Counted from the stretch's first letter, positions 25,260-35,174 are shown. The stretch is DNA of 64,000 bases from Algoriphagus sediminis (GCF_030403435.1 NZ_JAUEPH010000003.1:1-64000), one strand, 5' to 3'. The notes: generated from the letters alone by a model not told the origin. A program made the numbers and translations.

Positions 25260-26960
25260 TTATTTGAATAAATAGGCAAAACCGACTTGGCCTACGAAGT
25301 TCTTTCGGTCGTATCCAGGCACGAAATACTGATCTGGTTGATTTTCCAAAAACCACTTATAATTAAGTGTACTCACGTATTGGAGTCTCGCATTCAAAAG
25401 AAGGTTGCCAAACTTCCAATCCCCTACTAATGACGGAACAATATCCACATACTTGTTTCTAAAATCTTTTGAGGCTTCGTATCGGTAATAATAAAAATCA
25501 AGATTGTAAACGATACGCTCTATCTGGAAACCAATACGATTCATACCATGTACCCAAGCAAATTCTGCAAAAATAACATTACTGCCCGGGCCATTTCCTG
25601 CACCTAAAACCTGTCCATTGTGGGTATAACCATGCCGAACATGATCATGAATATACCAGGTTTCCAGATCCCGAATCTCTTCTCGAATCACCTGACCCGT
25701 CTGGGTCATTTCCGAGCTAATTTGAAAATAATGTCCTGGCTTCTTTAAAGACATTAAATGAGAGAACCCCAAAGTCCAAGCTCTTCCGGACTCCGGTGTG
25801 ATGAGAAAATCATTTACTCTACGGTAGTTTCCTCGATTTCCATATTCTCCGTAGAATTCAAAATTCCCCTTGCTAGAAAGCCATCTAAAAAACCCTGAAC
25901 TGAATTGCTGCCTTTTATCACGGATCGGGTTCTCTACAGAATACATCCCCTTCTGCCCATTAAAAATTGGAACGATGTCGCCCAAGGTTCGCACATCATC
26001 TCCATACATATTATTAACAGAGCTAAATCCCAAAAATAGACCTGGAACCCATTTCGGTTGGTAGGTCATAATAAGTCCTGACAGAAAACGATTCCCATTC
26101 AGCGGCTTGGGAACATAAACCGGATTTTCCTGAATAGAATACTCAGGATGTGGGGGCAAAAAACCAGACTCTTTCAGAAATCCCATTATAAATTGTCCTT
26201 CAAAAGAGCCGATCTTGGAAGGAATAGGCTTTCGGGTATTGACGGTAAAATGGGTAAAACCTGGAGCGTTGTTACCAAGAATCAGAGAATTTCTTCTACC
26301 TGGACCCCACCACAGGTTCTCTGTAGAAATCCCTAGAGAAACAGTGTTGAAATTATATCGAATACTGGACTGACCTAAGTAGAATTTATTGTATGAGCCA
26401 GAACCGAATTGCTCAGGCATATCAATTCTATTCATGTACTCATAATAGAAGAGTACCGTAGCCTGATGTTCAATGGGGAAACCTATGTAATCCTGATTTT
26501 GGGCCATCAATAGTTCTGGCTGGAACTGCACACTCCACCTACCCATTTCCCCATAAGCACCCAGACTTATGATATTTTGAAAGCCCCGATTGGGAATGAA
26601 AGCACCGTCATTTACTCCAAAAGCATAAGTAGAATTATACTGAAGCTTATACGTGGCTGGTAGTACCCTAAACTTAAATTTCTTTTCTTTTCCAAAATTC
26701 CTATGAAATGGACTCAAATCAACATCCACAACTGAGCTATCCAAATCGAATCCATCTTTGGCACCAAAGGCTTCTGTGGGATAAAGTGGTCTGATCATAA
26801 ATGAGGACATGGAATCCACTTTTCCAAGAAGCTGCGCACGCCTGAGATAATCATCTAAAACTGGCATCCCTACCGGAACTGTTTGAGACCTCAAATTTCC
26901 AGAAGACCCAAGCAATACCGCAAATAGGACAAGAGATAAAAACCTAAACTTTCTTCTCAT
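25260..26960 (-). CDS. Wzi-like capsule assembly outer-membrane protein
   Basis: 566 residues from the ATG at 26960; a TTG at 26966 overlapping the previous stop is less likely. Signal peptide ends near LRSQ. The body alternates beta strands as in an 18-strand barrel; the signature LWWGPGRRNSLILGNNAPGF near residue 215 is typical of the capsule assembly Wzi family, a surface lectin that anchors capsular polysaccharide. Last residues (FAYLFK) end in an aromatic C-terminus as for barrel proteins. Lies between a lipoprotein gene and slyD, opposite the nucleotide-sugar gene wecB. Confidence 0.92.
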   Translation of the reverse strand: MRRKFRFLSLVLFAVLLGSSGNLRSQTVPVGMPVLDDYLRRAQLLGKVDSMSSFMIRPLYPTEAFGAKDGFDLDSSVVDVDLSPFHRNFGKEKKFKFRVLPATYKLQYNSTYAFGVNDGAFIPNRGFQNIISLGAYGEMGRWSVQFQPELLMAQNQDYIGFPIEHQATVLFYYEYMNRIDMPEQFGSGSYNKFYLGQSSIRYNFNTVSLGISTENLWWGPGRRNSLILGNNAPGFTHFTVNTRKPIPSKIGSFEGQFIMGFLKESGFLPPHPEYSIQENPVYVPKPLNGNRFLSGLIMTYQPKWVPGLFLGFSSVNNMYGDDVRTLGDIVPIFNGQKGMYSVENPIRDKRQQFSSGFFRWLSSKGNFEFYGEYGNRGNYRRVNDFLITPESGRAWTLGFSHLMSLKKPGHYFQISSEMTQTGQVIREEIRDLETWYIHDHVRHGYTHNGQVLGAGNGPGSNVIFAEFAWVHGMNRIGFQIERIVYNLDFYYYRYEASKDFRNKYVDIVPSLVGDWKFGNLLLNARLQYVSTLNYKWFLENQPDQYFVPGYDRKNFVGQVGFAYLFK

Positions 26961-26962
26961 AA

Positions 26963-27604
26963 TCAATCTACAACCAGTGCCTCCACCACTATACTAGAGA
27001 TGGACCAGGATTCGTCACAGGCCGGATCAGGAATTCCTTCCTGATTCAGTTCATCTCGCATGAAAACATCAATATCATTATTGGTATGATCAATCAACCG
27101 CGTAATGCTGTACTGCGTGGTATAGTTGTCAAAGGCTCCAAAAAGACATAAACCCGGAATATTGGTTCGTACAGCTCCTGATTTTGGAACAAATTGCCTT
27201 GCATAATTTTCTGGATACGATTGGTACAGACAAAAAGTAGATTCGCAGGGTGAATTCGAAAAGGTAGTTCTTAGAATTTCTTGACTATCTGCACCTAAAA
27301 TCCAATAATCTCCTCCCGGATTTCCATCCCAGCTATCATGAACCAGAATATCTACGGTAATCCGCATCACATTATGGGAGGGGAGGTTATCTATCCTCAA
27401 CTTTATTTCCTCATTATTATAAAAGCCTGAGATGGTGTCATTTTGAAATACAAAAAGCCTAGCTCCCTCGAAACCAGCCAGGTTCAACTCCGAAAAGTCA
27501 TTGCTATAAACCACCACAGAGGACTCCAGAGTGTCCGTGCAGGCAGAAGAAAGAAAGAATAGGGGTAATACGACAAGCTGCCACAGCCAACGATAGAACT
27601 TCAT
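26963..27604 (-). CDS. Hypothetical lipoprotein upstream of the Wzi-like gene
   Basis: 213 residues. Lipoprotein signal ending at Cys22 (LSSAC), then TDTLES. The mature part looks like a single beta-sandwich: NDFSELNLAGF, a Trp/Gly stretch DSWDGNPGGDYW typical of carbohydrate-binding or calcium-binding jelly rolls, and a Cys pair CESTFC. No enzyme motif. The Wzi-like ATG follows 2 nt after its stop, so a role in capsule attachment is plausible but inferred. Confidence 0.8.
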   Translation of the reverse strand: MKFYRWLWQLVVLPLFFLSSACTDTLESSVVVYSNDFSELNLAGFEGARLFVFQNDTISGFYNNEEIKLRIDNLPSHNVMRITVDILVHDSWDGNPGGDYWILGADSQEILRTTFSNSPCESTFCLYQSYPENYARQFVPKSGAVRTNIPGLCLFGAFDNYTTQYSITRLIDHTNNDIDVFMRDELNQEGIPDPACDESWSISSIVVEALVVD

Positions 27605-27703
27605 GTACTCGGTATTCCAAAAGTGTAGTTACAAATAAACAAAAAAGACCTCATCCTTTGGTATTCTATCCCATTGTTTTTCTTTTTACTGTGTGACAAT
27701 TCC

Positions 27704-27711
27704 TATTTTTG
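27704..27711 (+). promoter_or_regulatory. -7 promoter element before wecB
   Basis: TATTTTTG fits TAnnTTTG and lies 17 nt before the ATG; no TTG is seen at the usual -33 spacing. Confidence 0.35.
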
Positions 27712-27727
27712 AATCTTTCAAAGAGAT

Positions 27728-28819
27728 ATGCCAAAATTCACTTTAGTAGCTGGGGCGCGACCAAATTTTATGAAAATCGCTCCCATCATACACGCTTTGC
27801 AAAAAGCCAAAAAGACAAATCCTTCACTTCAGTATAGACTCGTTCATACTGGTCAGCATTATGACAAAAAAATGTCGGGTGATTTCTTTGATCAGCTCAA
27901 TATCCCTAAACCCGATGCCAACTTAGGTGGAGGTGGAGGTACCCAAGCGGAACAAACTGCTTCTATCATGGTAGCCTTCGAAAAGGAACTTATGGAGAAT
28001 CCATGTGATTTGGTTTTGGTGGTAGGAGACGTCACTTCTACTCTTGCCTGCTCCATCACAGCTAAAAAGCTTAACATCGATGTAGCACATGTGGAAGGGG
28101 GGATTCGCTCGGGAGACTTAACCATGCCTGAGGAAATCAATAGAATGGTAACTGATTCTATCACAGATCATTTCTTCACCACATCTGAAATCGCAAATAA
28201 TAACTTAAGGAAACTGGGCTTTAGAGAAGAGCAGGTTCACTTTGTGGGCAATACCATGATCGATACTCTGAAGGCCCAAATGCCAAGATTTCGCCCACCG
28301 GAAGGTGATGTTTTTGATGGGTTGAAGAAAAAAGAGTATTTCGTGATGACCATGCACCGCCCTGCTAACGTGGATCAGGAACAACAGCTGAAAGCGATGC
28401 TTGATGCCATACTAGAAGGAACTCAGGGACTCCCTATTGTTTTCCCCGTACATCCTAGGACGGCAAAAATCCTCTCTAATCTGGGATTGGACGCATCTAA
28501 TCTACACCTCTGCGAGCCTTTGGGTTACCTTGAATTCAATTACCTGGTTCGGAATGCCAAAGCAGTAATTACTGATTCAGGAGGAATTACCGAAGAGGCT
28601 TCCGTCATGAATGTCCCTTGTATCACTTTAAGAGACAACACCGAGCGGGCCGAAACGATACATTTGGGAACGAATGAGTTGGTCGGTACGGACCCCTCCA
28701 AACTGAAGCCATATTTGGATAAGGTAATGGCCGGGGAATGGAAGGAATACCAGGGCATCCCAATGTGGGATGGAAAAACGGCGGAGAGAATCGTAGAAAT
28801 CTTGCTATCCAAATACTAG
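27728..28819 (+). CDS. wecB: UDP-N-acetylglucosamine 2-epimerase (non-hydrolysing)
   Basis: 363 residues. Converts UDP-GlcNAc to UDP-ManNAc for surface polysaccharide synthesis. GT-B fold with GARPNFMKIAPI at residues 8-19, HTGQHYD near 41, HVEGGIRSGD near 121, TMHRPANVD near 209, and the nucleotide-binding GGITEEA near 285. All family signatures present and length is normal. Divergent from the capsule-related operon, followed after 3 nt by a cupin gene. Confidence 0.96.
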   Translation: MPKFTLVAGARPNFMKIAPIIHALQKAKKTNPSLQYRLVHTGQHYDKKMSGDFFDQLNIPKPDANLGGGGGTQAEQTASIMVAFEKELMENPCDLVLVVGDVTSTLACSITAKKLNIDVAHVEGGIRSGDLTMPEEINRMVTDSITDHFFTTSEIANNNLRKLGFREEQVHFVGNTMIDTLKAQMPRFRPPEGDVFDGLKKKEYFVMTMHRPANVDQEQQLKAMLDAILEGTQGLPIVFPVHPRTAKILSNLGLDASNLHLCEPLGYLEFNYLVRNAKAVITDSGGITEEASVMNVPCITLRDNTERAETIHLGTNELVGTDPSKLKPYLDKVMAGEWKEYQGIPMWDGKTAERIVEILLSKY

Positions 28820-28822
28820 GCT

Positions 28823-29305
28823 TTGGACACTCAGGAAAGAATAAACTATCTGGTAAAAAAACTAGATCTGCTTCCACACCCTGAAGGCGGCTTTTATAAG
28901 GAGACCTACCGGTCAAAGCAGATCTTGGATACTCCTTATGGAGAAAGAAGCCTAATGACCTCCATTTATTTTTTACTCACCTCCGAAAATGTAAGTCATT
29001 TCCACAGGATCAAAAGCGATGAGCATTGGTATTTCCATGAGGGAAGCCCTTTAACGATCCACCTGCTAGATCGTCAGGGGCATAGAAAACTCAAACTCGG
29101 GCCTAGCTCTGAGGAATGTGCTCCGCATCATCTAGTGGAGAAAAAATTGATCTTCGGGAGCACGGTAGATGAAAAAAATGCTTATAGCCTGGTGTCCTGT
29201 GTCGTGGCTCCTGGCTTTGATTTCAAGGATTTCGAGCTTTTCAAGGCTGAAGATCTCCTCTCACAGTACCCTGATCACAGGGAAATCATCGAGCGTTTAA
29301 CATAA
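28823..29305 (+). CDS. DUF985-type cupin domain protein
   Basis: 160 residues from a TTG start 3 nt after wecB; no ATG lies before the conserved region. One cupin barrel: HPEGGFYKETYRS near residue 18 is the DUF985 hallmark, then SHFHRIKSDEHWYFHEGSPL with the His residues that would bind metal. Function is unknown; plant and bacterial relatives are small cytosolic proteins. Co-transcribed with wecB, but a role in sugar metabolism is only suggested. Confidence 0.88.
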   Translation: MDTQERINYLVKKLDLLPHPEGGFYKETYRSKQILDTPYGERSLMTSIYFLLTSENVSHFHRIKSDEHWYFHEGSPLTIHLLDRQGHRKLKLGPSSEECAPHHLVEKKLIFGSTVDEKNAYSLVSCVVAPGFDFKDFELFKAEDLLSQYPDHREIIERLT

Positions 29306-29306
29306 A

Positions 29307-29334
29307 AAAAGCCCCGGAAATCCGGGGCTTTTTA
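29307..29334. terminator. Bidirectional intrinsic terminator
   Basis: AAAAGCCCCGG-AAA-TCCGGGGCTTTT stem between the cupin gene and the convergent TonB-dependent receptor gene. Confidence 0.92.
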
Positions 29335-29355
29335 CTCTCAACTATCTACACTCTC

Positions 29356-32238
29356 TTAGAAGGAGAATGCTACCCTAAAATTAATTTCTGTTCCTGGAGC
29401 CAGACTGGTAAAGATTTGATCCTGTGCCTGGAAGGATTTGAATACCAATTCTCTTTTTGAATTCAGAATGTTCTGAACACCGAATCCTGCTTTGATTCTC
29501 TCATCTGCACCAAAAGATTTATTCATATTGAAATTCAAGCTATGGAAGGGAACGGTGAAGTTATCAGTCTGATTTCTAAATCCTACGAAGTTCAAAGTCG
29601 GACCCTGAACATTGTAGAACAAGCCGCCATCCCAACCTTTTGCAAAGTTCATATAGCTAATTCCTGTATTGATGATATATGGTGCCTGACCTGCCATCTC
29701 ACGAGTATCCTTGATGTTTTCACCCTCTTTTGCCGCTAGGCTTCTGGAAATAAATTCAGACTCTGACATCTTAATTTGAGATTCTGTAATAGTCACATTG
29801 GTATTCCAGCTGAAATTCTCAAGTGATGGAGCGATCAAACCTAATGACTGTCTGAACTCAAACTCCAAACCTAATACGGTACCATTACCCACGTTTCTTG
29901 GCTGGAACGATCCTGGGTCAGAAATAAACTGAACAATTTCTATCGGTCTGTCAAAGCTCTTGTAGAAAGCACTTACCGATACCATTTGACCTCTTTCCTG
30001 GAAGGCTTCCCATCTAAGGTCAAAGTTATTTATTCGGGTAGGTGTCAAATTACCATCCCAAAGCACATCTTGTCCACCATTGGTAGTTTCAGTAAACAGA
30101 CCACCGATGAAAGTTCTACCGGTAATCGGATCAAGAATTTCCGCATAAGACAATTCCTTGAATGAAGGCCTTGCGATAGTTCTTGTGGCAGAAAGTCTAA
30201 GGTTTTGATTATCCTTCAGCGCGAAAATAAGGTTTAAGGTTGGGAAGAAATCCGTTTCATTCAGCACCTCGTCATTATCTAAAACAATTGTTCCATTTTG
30301 GTTGGTACCAGTATACCGCTGAACATAATTTTCCATTCTTAATCCAACTACCGCCTTCAGTTTTTCCAGAGGATTGAATTCAGTAGAAATATAAGCTCCA
30401 ATATTGTTCACATTAGAAGAAAAGGCATTAGGATTATTTGGAATAAAGCCTGGATTATAACGTACCCCATTAATATTTCCCTGTTGTACTAAGTTTTCAT
30501 CATTGAAGATGTCATTAGGGTCACCGTCGAACCTAGTGCTTCCGGTAGGAAACTGGAAATTTTGAATATCAAAATCCCGAGTTTTGTAAGTATAAGAACC
30601 ACCAAATTTAACCTTGGAATCTCTTTGTAAGATTTTCAATTCCCTGGTAAGATCTGCACGGCTGGATACATTGTATTCCTCAAGGAATCTCCAGATTCTT
30701 TCTGGAAGGCCTGCTTCAGTTCCGACAGTATTGTTTGGCAATCTAAATCGAGAAAAACGAATATCAGGGTCATTAATCACTGATCGTGTAGGAGACACTT
30801 TCCAATTCAGAGCCCATGCTCCATTATCAAACAGGTGATCACCTGCCAAAAGAATATTGGTCATTGAACGCTCGGAGTACTCTAGGTTATACTGAGCCGC
30901 TTCGAAGTTCGCTCCTAAGTTGGTATTGACAAAGTTGAAAATACCTGCTTTAGACTCTCCATTCTGCAGGTGCATGAAATTCAAGCGGAGCTTTGAATAG
31001 CCCTTTTTCATAGCTATTCCTGCCAAACCTCCGAGGAGAACATTATTTACACCATAGTCACCTCTTTGACGCTCGAGTGGTTCCAGTTCAAATTGATTGG
31101 TTTCACTTGGCTTCCCAAAAAGATTAAATTGTGCGTCCTTGTAATACTCGGTTTCATTCTTATAAGTCAACGCTACATTATACCCCCAGGTAGTATTCGG
31201 ACGAACCAGCTGATTCCCTAAAGAAAAGCTTAGCCCAAGGTCCATAAGGTTTGACCCTCTCATTCCACCCATGGTCTTATTGAAACCACCAAGAATGTTT
31301 TGGTATTCTTGACCTTGAGGTCCATTTGGGTTTGAAACAAAGTCAACATATTGAGGAATATCTGTTCTTCCACCTGTAGGGATATCTCTGGTTCCGTCGT
31401 CAAAACCTAACCAATCAGTACTTCCCCCTTCATAGGAGATATAATCAGAATTAAAGTGCATGGAGGGGTTTAATCCGCCGCTGATCCCAACATTAAATAT
31501 TTTTTCTTCTGGAAAGTCTTTGGTTTCTATGTCAACCACCCCTCCGGTGAAATCTGCAGGTAGATCTGCAGTGAATGATTTGGATACGATAATGTTATCT
31601 ATCACGTTCGTTGGGAAAATATCCATTTGGATTGTGTTCCTATCAGGATCCAAACCTGGGATGTCTACACCATTAAGAACTGTTTTAGTATATCGGTCAC
31701 CAAGTCCTCTTACATAAATGTATTTACCTCCTTCGATAGATACACCAGTTACTCTTTTAACAGCAGAAGCTGCATCTCCATCGCCGATCTGCTTAAAGGT
31801 ACTGGAAGAGATTCCGTCTACTAATTGCGGAGCATTTCTCTTCACTGACATCAAAGCTGCCTCAGTGGTTCTAATTACAGTGGATGAAATTACCACGGTT
31901 TCAAGTTCTGAAGCTTCTTCAGCCATAAGTAGGTCAGGAAGTACGGTTACTTCTCCATCCTTAACTACCACTTCTGTCAATTCTATCGTAGAATAGGAGA
32001 TGTAGGAGAATTGGAGGGTGTAAGTTCCTGGAGCTACCTTGATCTCGAATTTTCCATCTAGATCGGTGACTGCTCCGGTAGAAGTTTCTTTTACTAATAC
32101 GGAGACTCCGATTAGGGTTTCTCCAGTAGCTTCTTCAAAAATGGTTCCTCTGATGGTTCCATTTTGAGCGATTGCGAATGCCACTAAGAATTGGGACAAT
32201 ACAATCAGTGCCAGGGTGAGTGTTCTTTTCTTGAACAT
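29356..32238 (-). CDS. TonB-dependent outer-membrane receptor
   Basis: 960 residues. Signal peptide ending near AIAQ; a carboxypeptidase-regulatory-like domain at 27-110 (GTIRGTIFEEATGETL, TDLDGKFEI); the plug near 120-260 (YVRGLGDRYTKTVLNGVDIPG, DFTGGVVDIET); then a 22-strand barrel ending in FRVAFSF with a terminal aromatic. It imports a substrate driven by TonB. The plug motif differs from SusC nutrient receptors, and no SusD gene follows. The upstream lipoprotein gene is 99 nt away on the same strand, so the pair may form a system. Substrate unknown. Confidence 0.94.
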   Translation of the reverse strand: MFKKRTLTLALIVLSQFLVAFAIAQNGTIRGTIFEEATGETLIGVSVLVKETSTGAVTDLDGKFEIKVAPGTYTLQFSYISYSTIELTEVVVKDGEVTVLPDLLMAEEASELETVVISSTVIRTTEAALMSVKRNAPQLVDGISSSTFKQIGDGDAASAVKRVTGVSIEGGKYIYVRGLGDRYTKTVLNGVDIPGLDPDRNTIQMDIFPTNVIDNIIVSKSFTADLPADFTGGVVDIETKDFPEEKIFNVGISGGLNPSMHFNSDYISYEGGSTDWLGFDDGTRDIPTGGRTDIPQYVDFVSNPNGPQGQEYQNILGGFNKTMGGMRGSNLMDLGLSFSLGNQLVRPNTTWGYNVALTYKNETEYYKDAQFNLFGKPSETNQFELEPLERQRGDYGVNNVLLGGLAGIAMKKGYSKLRLNFMHLQNGESKAGIFNFVNTNLGANFEAAQYNLEYSERSMTNILLAGDHLFDNGAWALNWKVSPTRSVINDPDIRFSRFRLPNNTVGTEAGLPERIWRFLEEYNVSSRADLTRELKILQRDSKVKFGGSYTYKTRDFDIQNFQFPTGSTRFDGDPNDIFNDENLVQQGNINGVRYNPGFIPNNPNAFSSNVNNIGAYISTEFNPLEKLKAVVGLRMENYVQRYTGTNQNGTIVLDNDEVLNETDFFPTLNLIFALKDNQNLRLSATRTIARPSFKELSYAEILDPITGRTFIGGLFTETTNGGQDVLWDGNLTPTRINNFDLRWEAFQERGQMVSVSAFYKSFDRPIEIVQFISDPGSFQPRNVGNGTVLGLEFEFRQSLGLIAPSLENFSWNTNVTITESQIKMSESEFISRSLAAKEGENIKDTREMAGQAPYIINTGISYMNFAKGWDGGLFYNVQGPTLNFVGFRNQTDNFTVPFHSLNFNMNKSFGADERIKAGFGVQNILNSKRELVFKSFQAQDQIFTSLAPGTEINFRVAFSF

Positions 32239-32337
32239 TTCAGTGTTATTTATTTGTACAGCAAATTGATTGATTTCTAAATAAGGAAAGGAAGTGGCCT
32301 TGCAAACCCCTTCCTTTCCATTTAGAAATAGTTGGTT

Positions 32338-33858
32338 TTAGAAGTCTGAAAGTTCTCCAGCTTCAGATGTCCAAGACCATCCAGCAAATACTGATACATC
32401 AGCACCAGAAAGTGGAGTGGCCACATCAGATGCATGAACGTCAGTTCCATTTTTAAATACTTCAGCTAGGGTAGTCGCAACGCTCGTTGGAAGAGTAGTT
32501 TCCAATAAGGCGAACATTAGATCTCCATTAGCGAAGTTTTCATTAGACTCATCTCCACTTAGTGAGAAGTCACCTCTACCAATCTTCTCCATGTCGTCAT
32601 CCAATTCGTTCGGACTAGGGAAGTTGAAGAAGTAGATTCCATCGAATGAACCTCTTGCCCCATCTCTAAAGTCACCAAGCTCGGTGTTGGCGCCATCTCC
32701 TTTTACAGATCCATTTCTCAAGGTGTGACCAGCAAGATATGATCCCTCTGGACCATCAATTTCAAGAGCGTGGTCAGTCTCAGAACCAGCAACTACAACA
32801 AAGTTAGTAAGCGTTCCAGCCCATGCCTGGTCAGTATCCAATGCATCATCACCAGCATTCCATACTACTGCATTGGTAACATTTACGGTCCCACCGAACC
32901 ATTCGATTCCGTCATCCTGATTACCTACAACTTCAACAAACTCGATTTCAGTACCTCTACCTACTCCACCAAGTGTCAATCCGTTGATTTCGTTACCTTC
33001 TCCAATGTTTGCTCCACCATGACGGATAGATACATACTTAAACATTCCAGAGTTATCATCATCATCATTTCCTCCGTAAAGACCATTTGTGTCTGATGGT
33101 GGAATACCTTCGATTTGAGTTTCAGTTACATCTCCACCTAGAGAACAAGTAGCATTTCCAAGGATCAAAACTCCACCCCAAAGACCATTGATGTCTGGTG
33201 TTAAGTTTGGAGAAACAATTTGACCTGGTTGAATTTGGTCAGCGAATGAAGTGAAGATAATAGGATTATTTGCCTCACCGACAGCGTTAATTGTAGCATC
33301 TCTCGCCACTACTAGGGCTGAAGCATTAGCTCCAGAACCTGCAGAACCCTTAACGATTACCCCAGGCTGAATAGTAAGTGTTGCACCTGCTTCAACAGAA
33401 ATTCGTCCTTGAAGGATGTATACCTTACCTGTTTCCCAGGTTACATCTGATGTGATATTTGATGATACACTTATAACAGTTTCCTCAGCACCTACTGTCA
33501 ATACATGTGTAGCAACCGCCTGGTCGCCATCTACGTCAGTTACAGTGAAAGTGAAAACAACATTTTTTCCAGCGTCTTCTGGAAGAGCAGTATACTCAAA
33601 AGGAGTAGAAGCTGTAGTTCCGGTCAAAGGAACGGTAGCTAATGTTGCCCCGTCTTTTGTGATTACTAACTGAGCAAGACCATCAGGAGCGGTAGCGGTA
33701 GCAGTTACCGGACCAAGAGTTCCTCCAGCCTCGATGGATGCCGTAGGAGGAATACCTGTGATTGTTACTCCGTTGTCTGGATCTTCATCGTCATTACAAC
33801 TAGTAAAGCCGATCGCCAGAGCTGCAAAGATAAAGGTGTGATAAAGTAATTTTTTCAT
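32338..33858 (-). CDS. Beta-helix-like lipoprotein paired with the TonB-dependent receptor
   Basis: 506 residues. Lipobox FTSC followed by NDDEDPDNG, the acidic pattern linked to surface export in Bacteroidota. Residues 30-130 form an Ig-like domain; from about 150 on, repeated short strands (VEAGATLTIQPGVIVKGS, LWGGVLILGNA, IEWFGGTVNV) suggest a right-handed beta-helix. It lies directly upstream of the receptor gene in the same direction. A surface partner that captures the substrate is likely but inferred. Confidence 0.85.
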   Translation of the reverse strand: MKKLLYHTFIFAALAIGFTSCNDDEDPDNGVTITGIPPTASIEAGGTLGPVTATATAPDGLAQLVITKDGATLATVPLTGTTASTPFEYTALPEDAGKNVVFTFTVTDVDGDQAVATHVLTVGAEETVISVSSNITSDVTWETGKVYILQGRISVEAGATLTIQPGVIVKGSAGSGANASALVVARDATINAVGEANNPIIFTSFADQIQPGQIVSPNLTPDINGLWGGVLILGNATCSLGGDVTETQIEGIPPSDTNGLYGGNDDDDNSGMFKYVSIRHGGANIGEGNEINGLTLGGVGRGTEIEFVEVVGNQDDGIEWFGGTVNVTNAVVWNAGDDALDTDQAWAGTLTNFVVVAGSETDHALEIDGPEGSYLAGHTLRNGSVKGDGANTELGDFRDGARGSFDGIYFFNFPSPNELDDDMEKIGRGDFSLSGDESNENFANGDLMFALLETTLPTSVATTLAEVFKNGTDVHASDVATPLSGADVSVFAGWSWTSEAGELSDF

Positions 33859-34000
33859 GGGATAAAATTGATTTTTGATAGGTTCGTCTGTTTTCGACGT
33901 TGCAAAAGTGTATCAATTTCCCACAGCCAAAGAATAATTCTAATTATCCTTTTTTTAATTCGAAATGCCGAACTTAATATTGAATTAATCAGAATGGCAT

Positions 34001-34027
34001 AAAAAAAGGCTTTCCTTTCAGAAAGCC
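34001..34027 (-). terminator. Intrinsic terminator after the MoxR gene
   Basis: Stem GGCTTTC (34008-34014) / GAAAGCC (34021-34027) with a 6-nt loop, followed on the minus strand by seven T. Confidence 0.85.
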
Positions 34028-34047
34028 CCTATTTCACATCTTTTATG

Positions 34048-35019
34048 TTAATTGAATGTTACCGATTTATTTATCGGTACTTTTTCCATCAATATTCTGA
34101 CAATATCCCGGGTATCAATTCCATCCGCTTCAGCCTCATAATTAAGAATGATTCGGTGGTTTAATACGTCTTCGGCTATTTCTTTTATGTCTTCTGGTAA
34201 GACATAATCTCTACCGTCTAAAAAGGCTATTGCTTTAGAAGCGAGATTTAAATTTATACTTGCCCTTGGGGATACCCCAAACTGAATATACTTCTTCTCT
34301 TCCTTCAAACCGTATTGATCCGGGAACCTCGTCGCGAAGACTAATTCTATGATATAATGCTCCAGAGGTTCTGCGATTTTCACAGCATTGATCTGGTCTC
34401 TTATCTCAAAAATATCCTGCTTGGATAAAATAGCATTCACTTCTGAATTGAATTGCATATTGGCCATCCTACGCATTACCTCCATTTCGGCTGTTTTCGA
34501 AGGGTAATCAATATGCACCTTCATCATAAATCTATCAACCTGTGCTTCAGGTAGTGGATAGGTTCCTTCCTGATCTACCGGGTTTTGTGTAGCCAATACC
34601 AAAAATGGGCGATCCAGCTGATAAGTAGTCTCACCAATCGTTACCTGCTTTTCCTGCATTGCTTCCAGCAAAGCTGACTGAACTTTTGCAGGAGATCGGT
34701 TCACCTCATCAGCAAGAATCAGATTAGAAAAAATGGGGCCCTTTTTTACTTCAAAGTCTGCCTTCTGCTGATTATAAATCATGGTTCCCACCAAGTCTGC
34801 CGGTAAAAGGTCCGGAGTAAACTGGATTCGGTTGAAATCTAGATGAAGAACTTTAGCAAGAGTATTTACAGTGAGGGTTTTTGCAAGTCCCGGTACACCT
34901 TCCAAAAGAATGTGTCCATTAGTGAAGAGACCAATTAATAGTCTATTCACCATTCTCTCCTGGCCTACTACGACTTTCGCGACCTCCTGAATGACTTCCT
35001 GTATCTTTTCCTGATGCAT
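34048..35019 (-). CDS. MoxR-family AAA+ ATPase
   Basis: 323 residues. Walker A GVPGLAKT at 41-48, Walker B LILADEVNRSPAK near 101, sensor 1 ATQNPVDQEGTYPLPEAQ near 145, and the C-terminal lid with GVSPRASINLNLASKA. MoxR ATPases act as chaperones that activate protein complexes, usually with a VWA-domain partner. Here no DUF58 or VWA gene follows: a terminator does. A TTG-N20-TATTTTAG promoter candidate lies upstream, so it is a single-gene unit. Confidence 0.94.
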   Translation of the reverse strand: MHQEKIQEVIQEVAKVVVGQERMVNRLLIGLFTNGHILLEGVPGLAKTLTVNTLAKVLHLDFNRIQFTPDLLPADLVGTMIYNQQKADFEVKKGPIFSNLILADEVNRSPAKVQSALLEAMQEKQVTIGETTYQLDRPFLVLATQNPVDQEGTYPLPEAQVDRFMMKVHIDYPSKTAEMEVMRRMANMQFNSEVNAILSKQDIFEIRDQINAVKIAEPLEHYIIELVFATRFPDQYGLKEEKKYIQFGVSPRASINLNLASKAIAFLDGRDYVLPEDIKEIAEDVLNHRIILNYEAEADGIDTRDIVRILMEKVPINKSVTFN

Positions 35020-35041
35020 GTTGGTTTCGTTTAAGAGTCTG

Positions 35042-35072
35042 CTAAAATAGGAGATTAGCAGTCAAACCACAA
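35042..35072 (-). promoter_or_regulatory. Promoter candidate for the MoxR gene
   Basis: On the minus strand TTG (35072-35070), 20-nt spacer, TATTTTAG (35049-35042), 7 of 8 positions of TAnnTTTG. Lies 23 nt upstream of the ATG. Confidence 0.5.
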
Positions 35073-35174
35073 TCTTAAATCATTCCTATGGCATACGCAT
35101 GGATGGATGGTGTTTTTAAAGTTTTTTAAGAAGACGATCAGTCAGTATTGACCATACATTTGAATTTACTTCTA

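Noticed and set aside
25255..25356. Longer start of the SlyD-type gene
   Set aside because: The extra residues overlap the Wzi-like gene in another frame and are basic and unlike any FKBP N-terminus.
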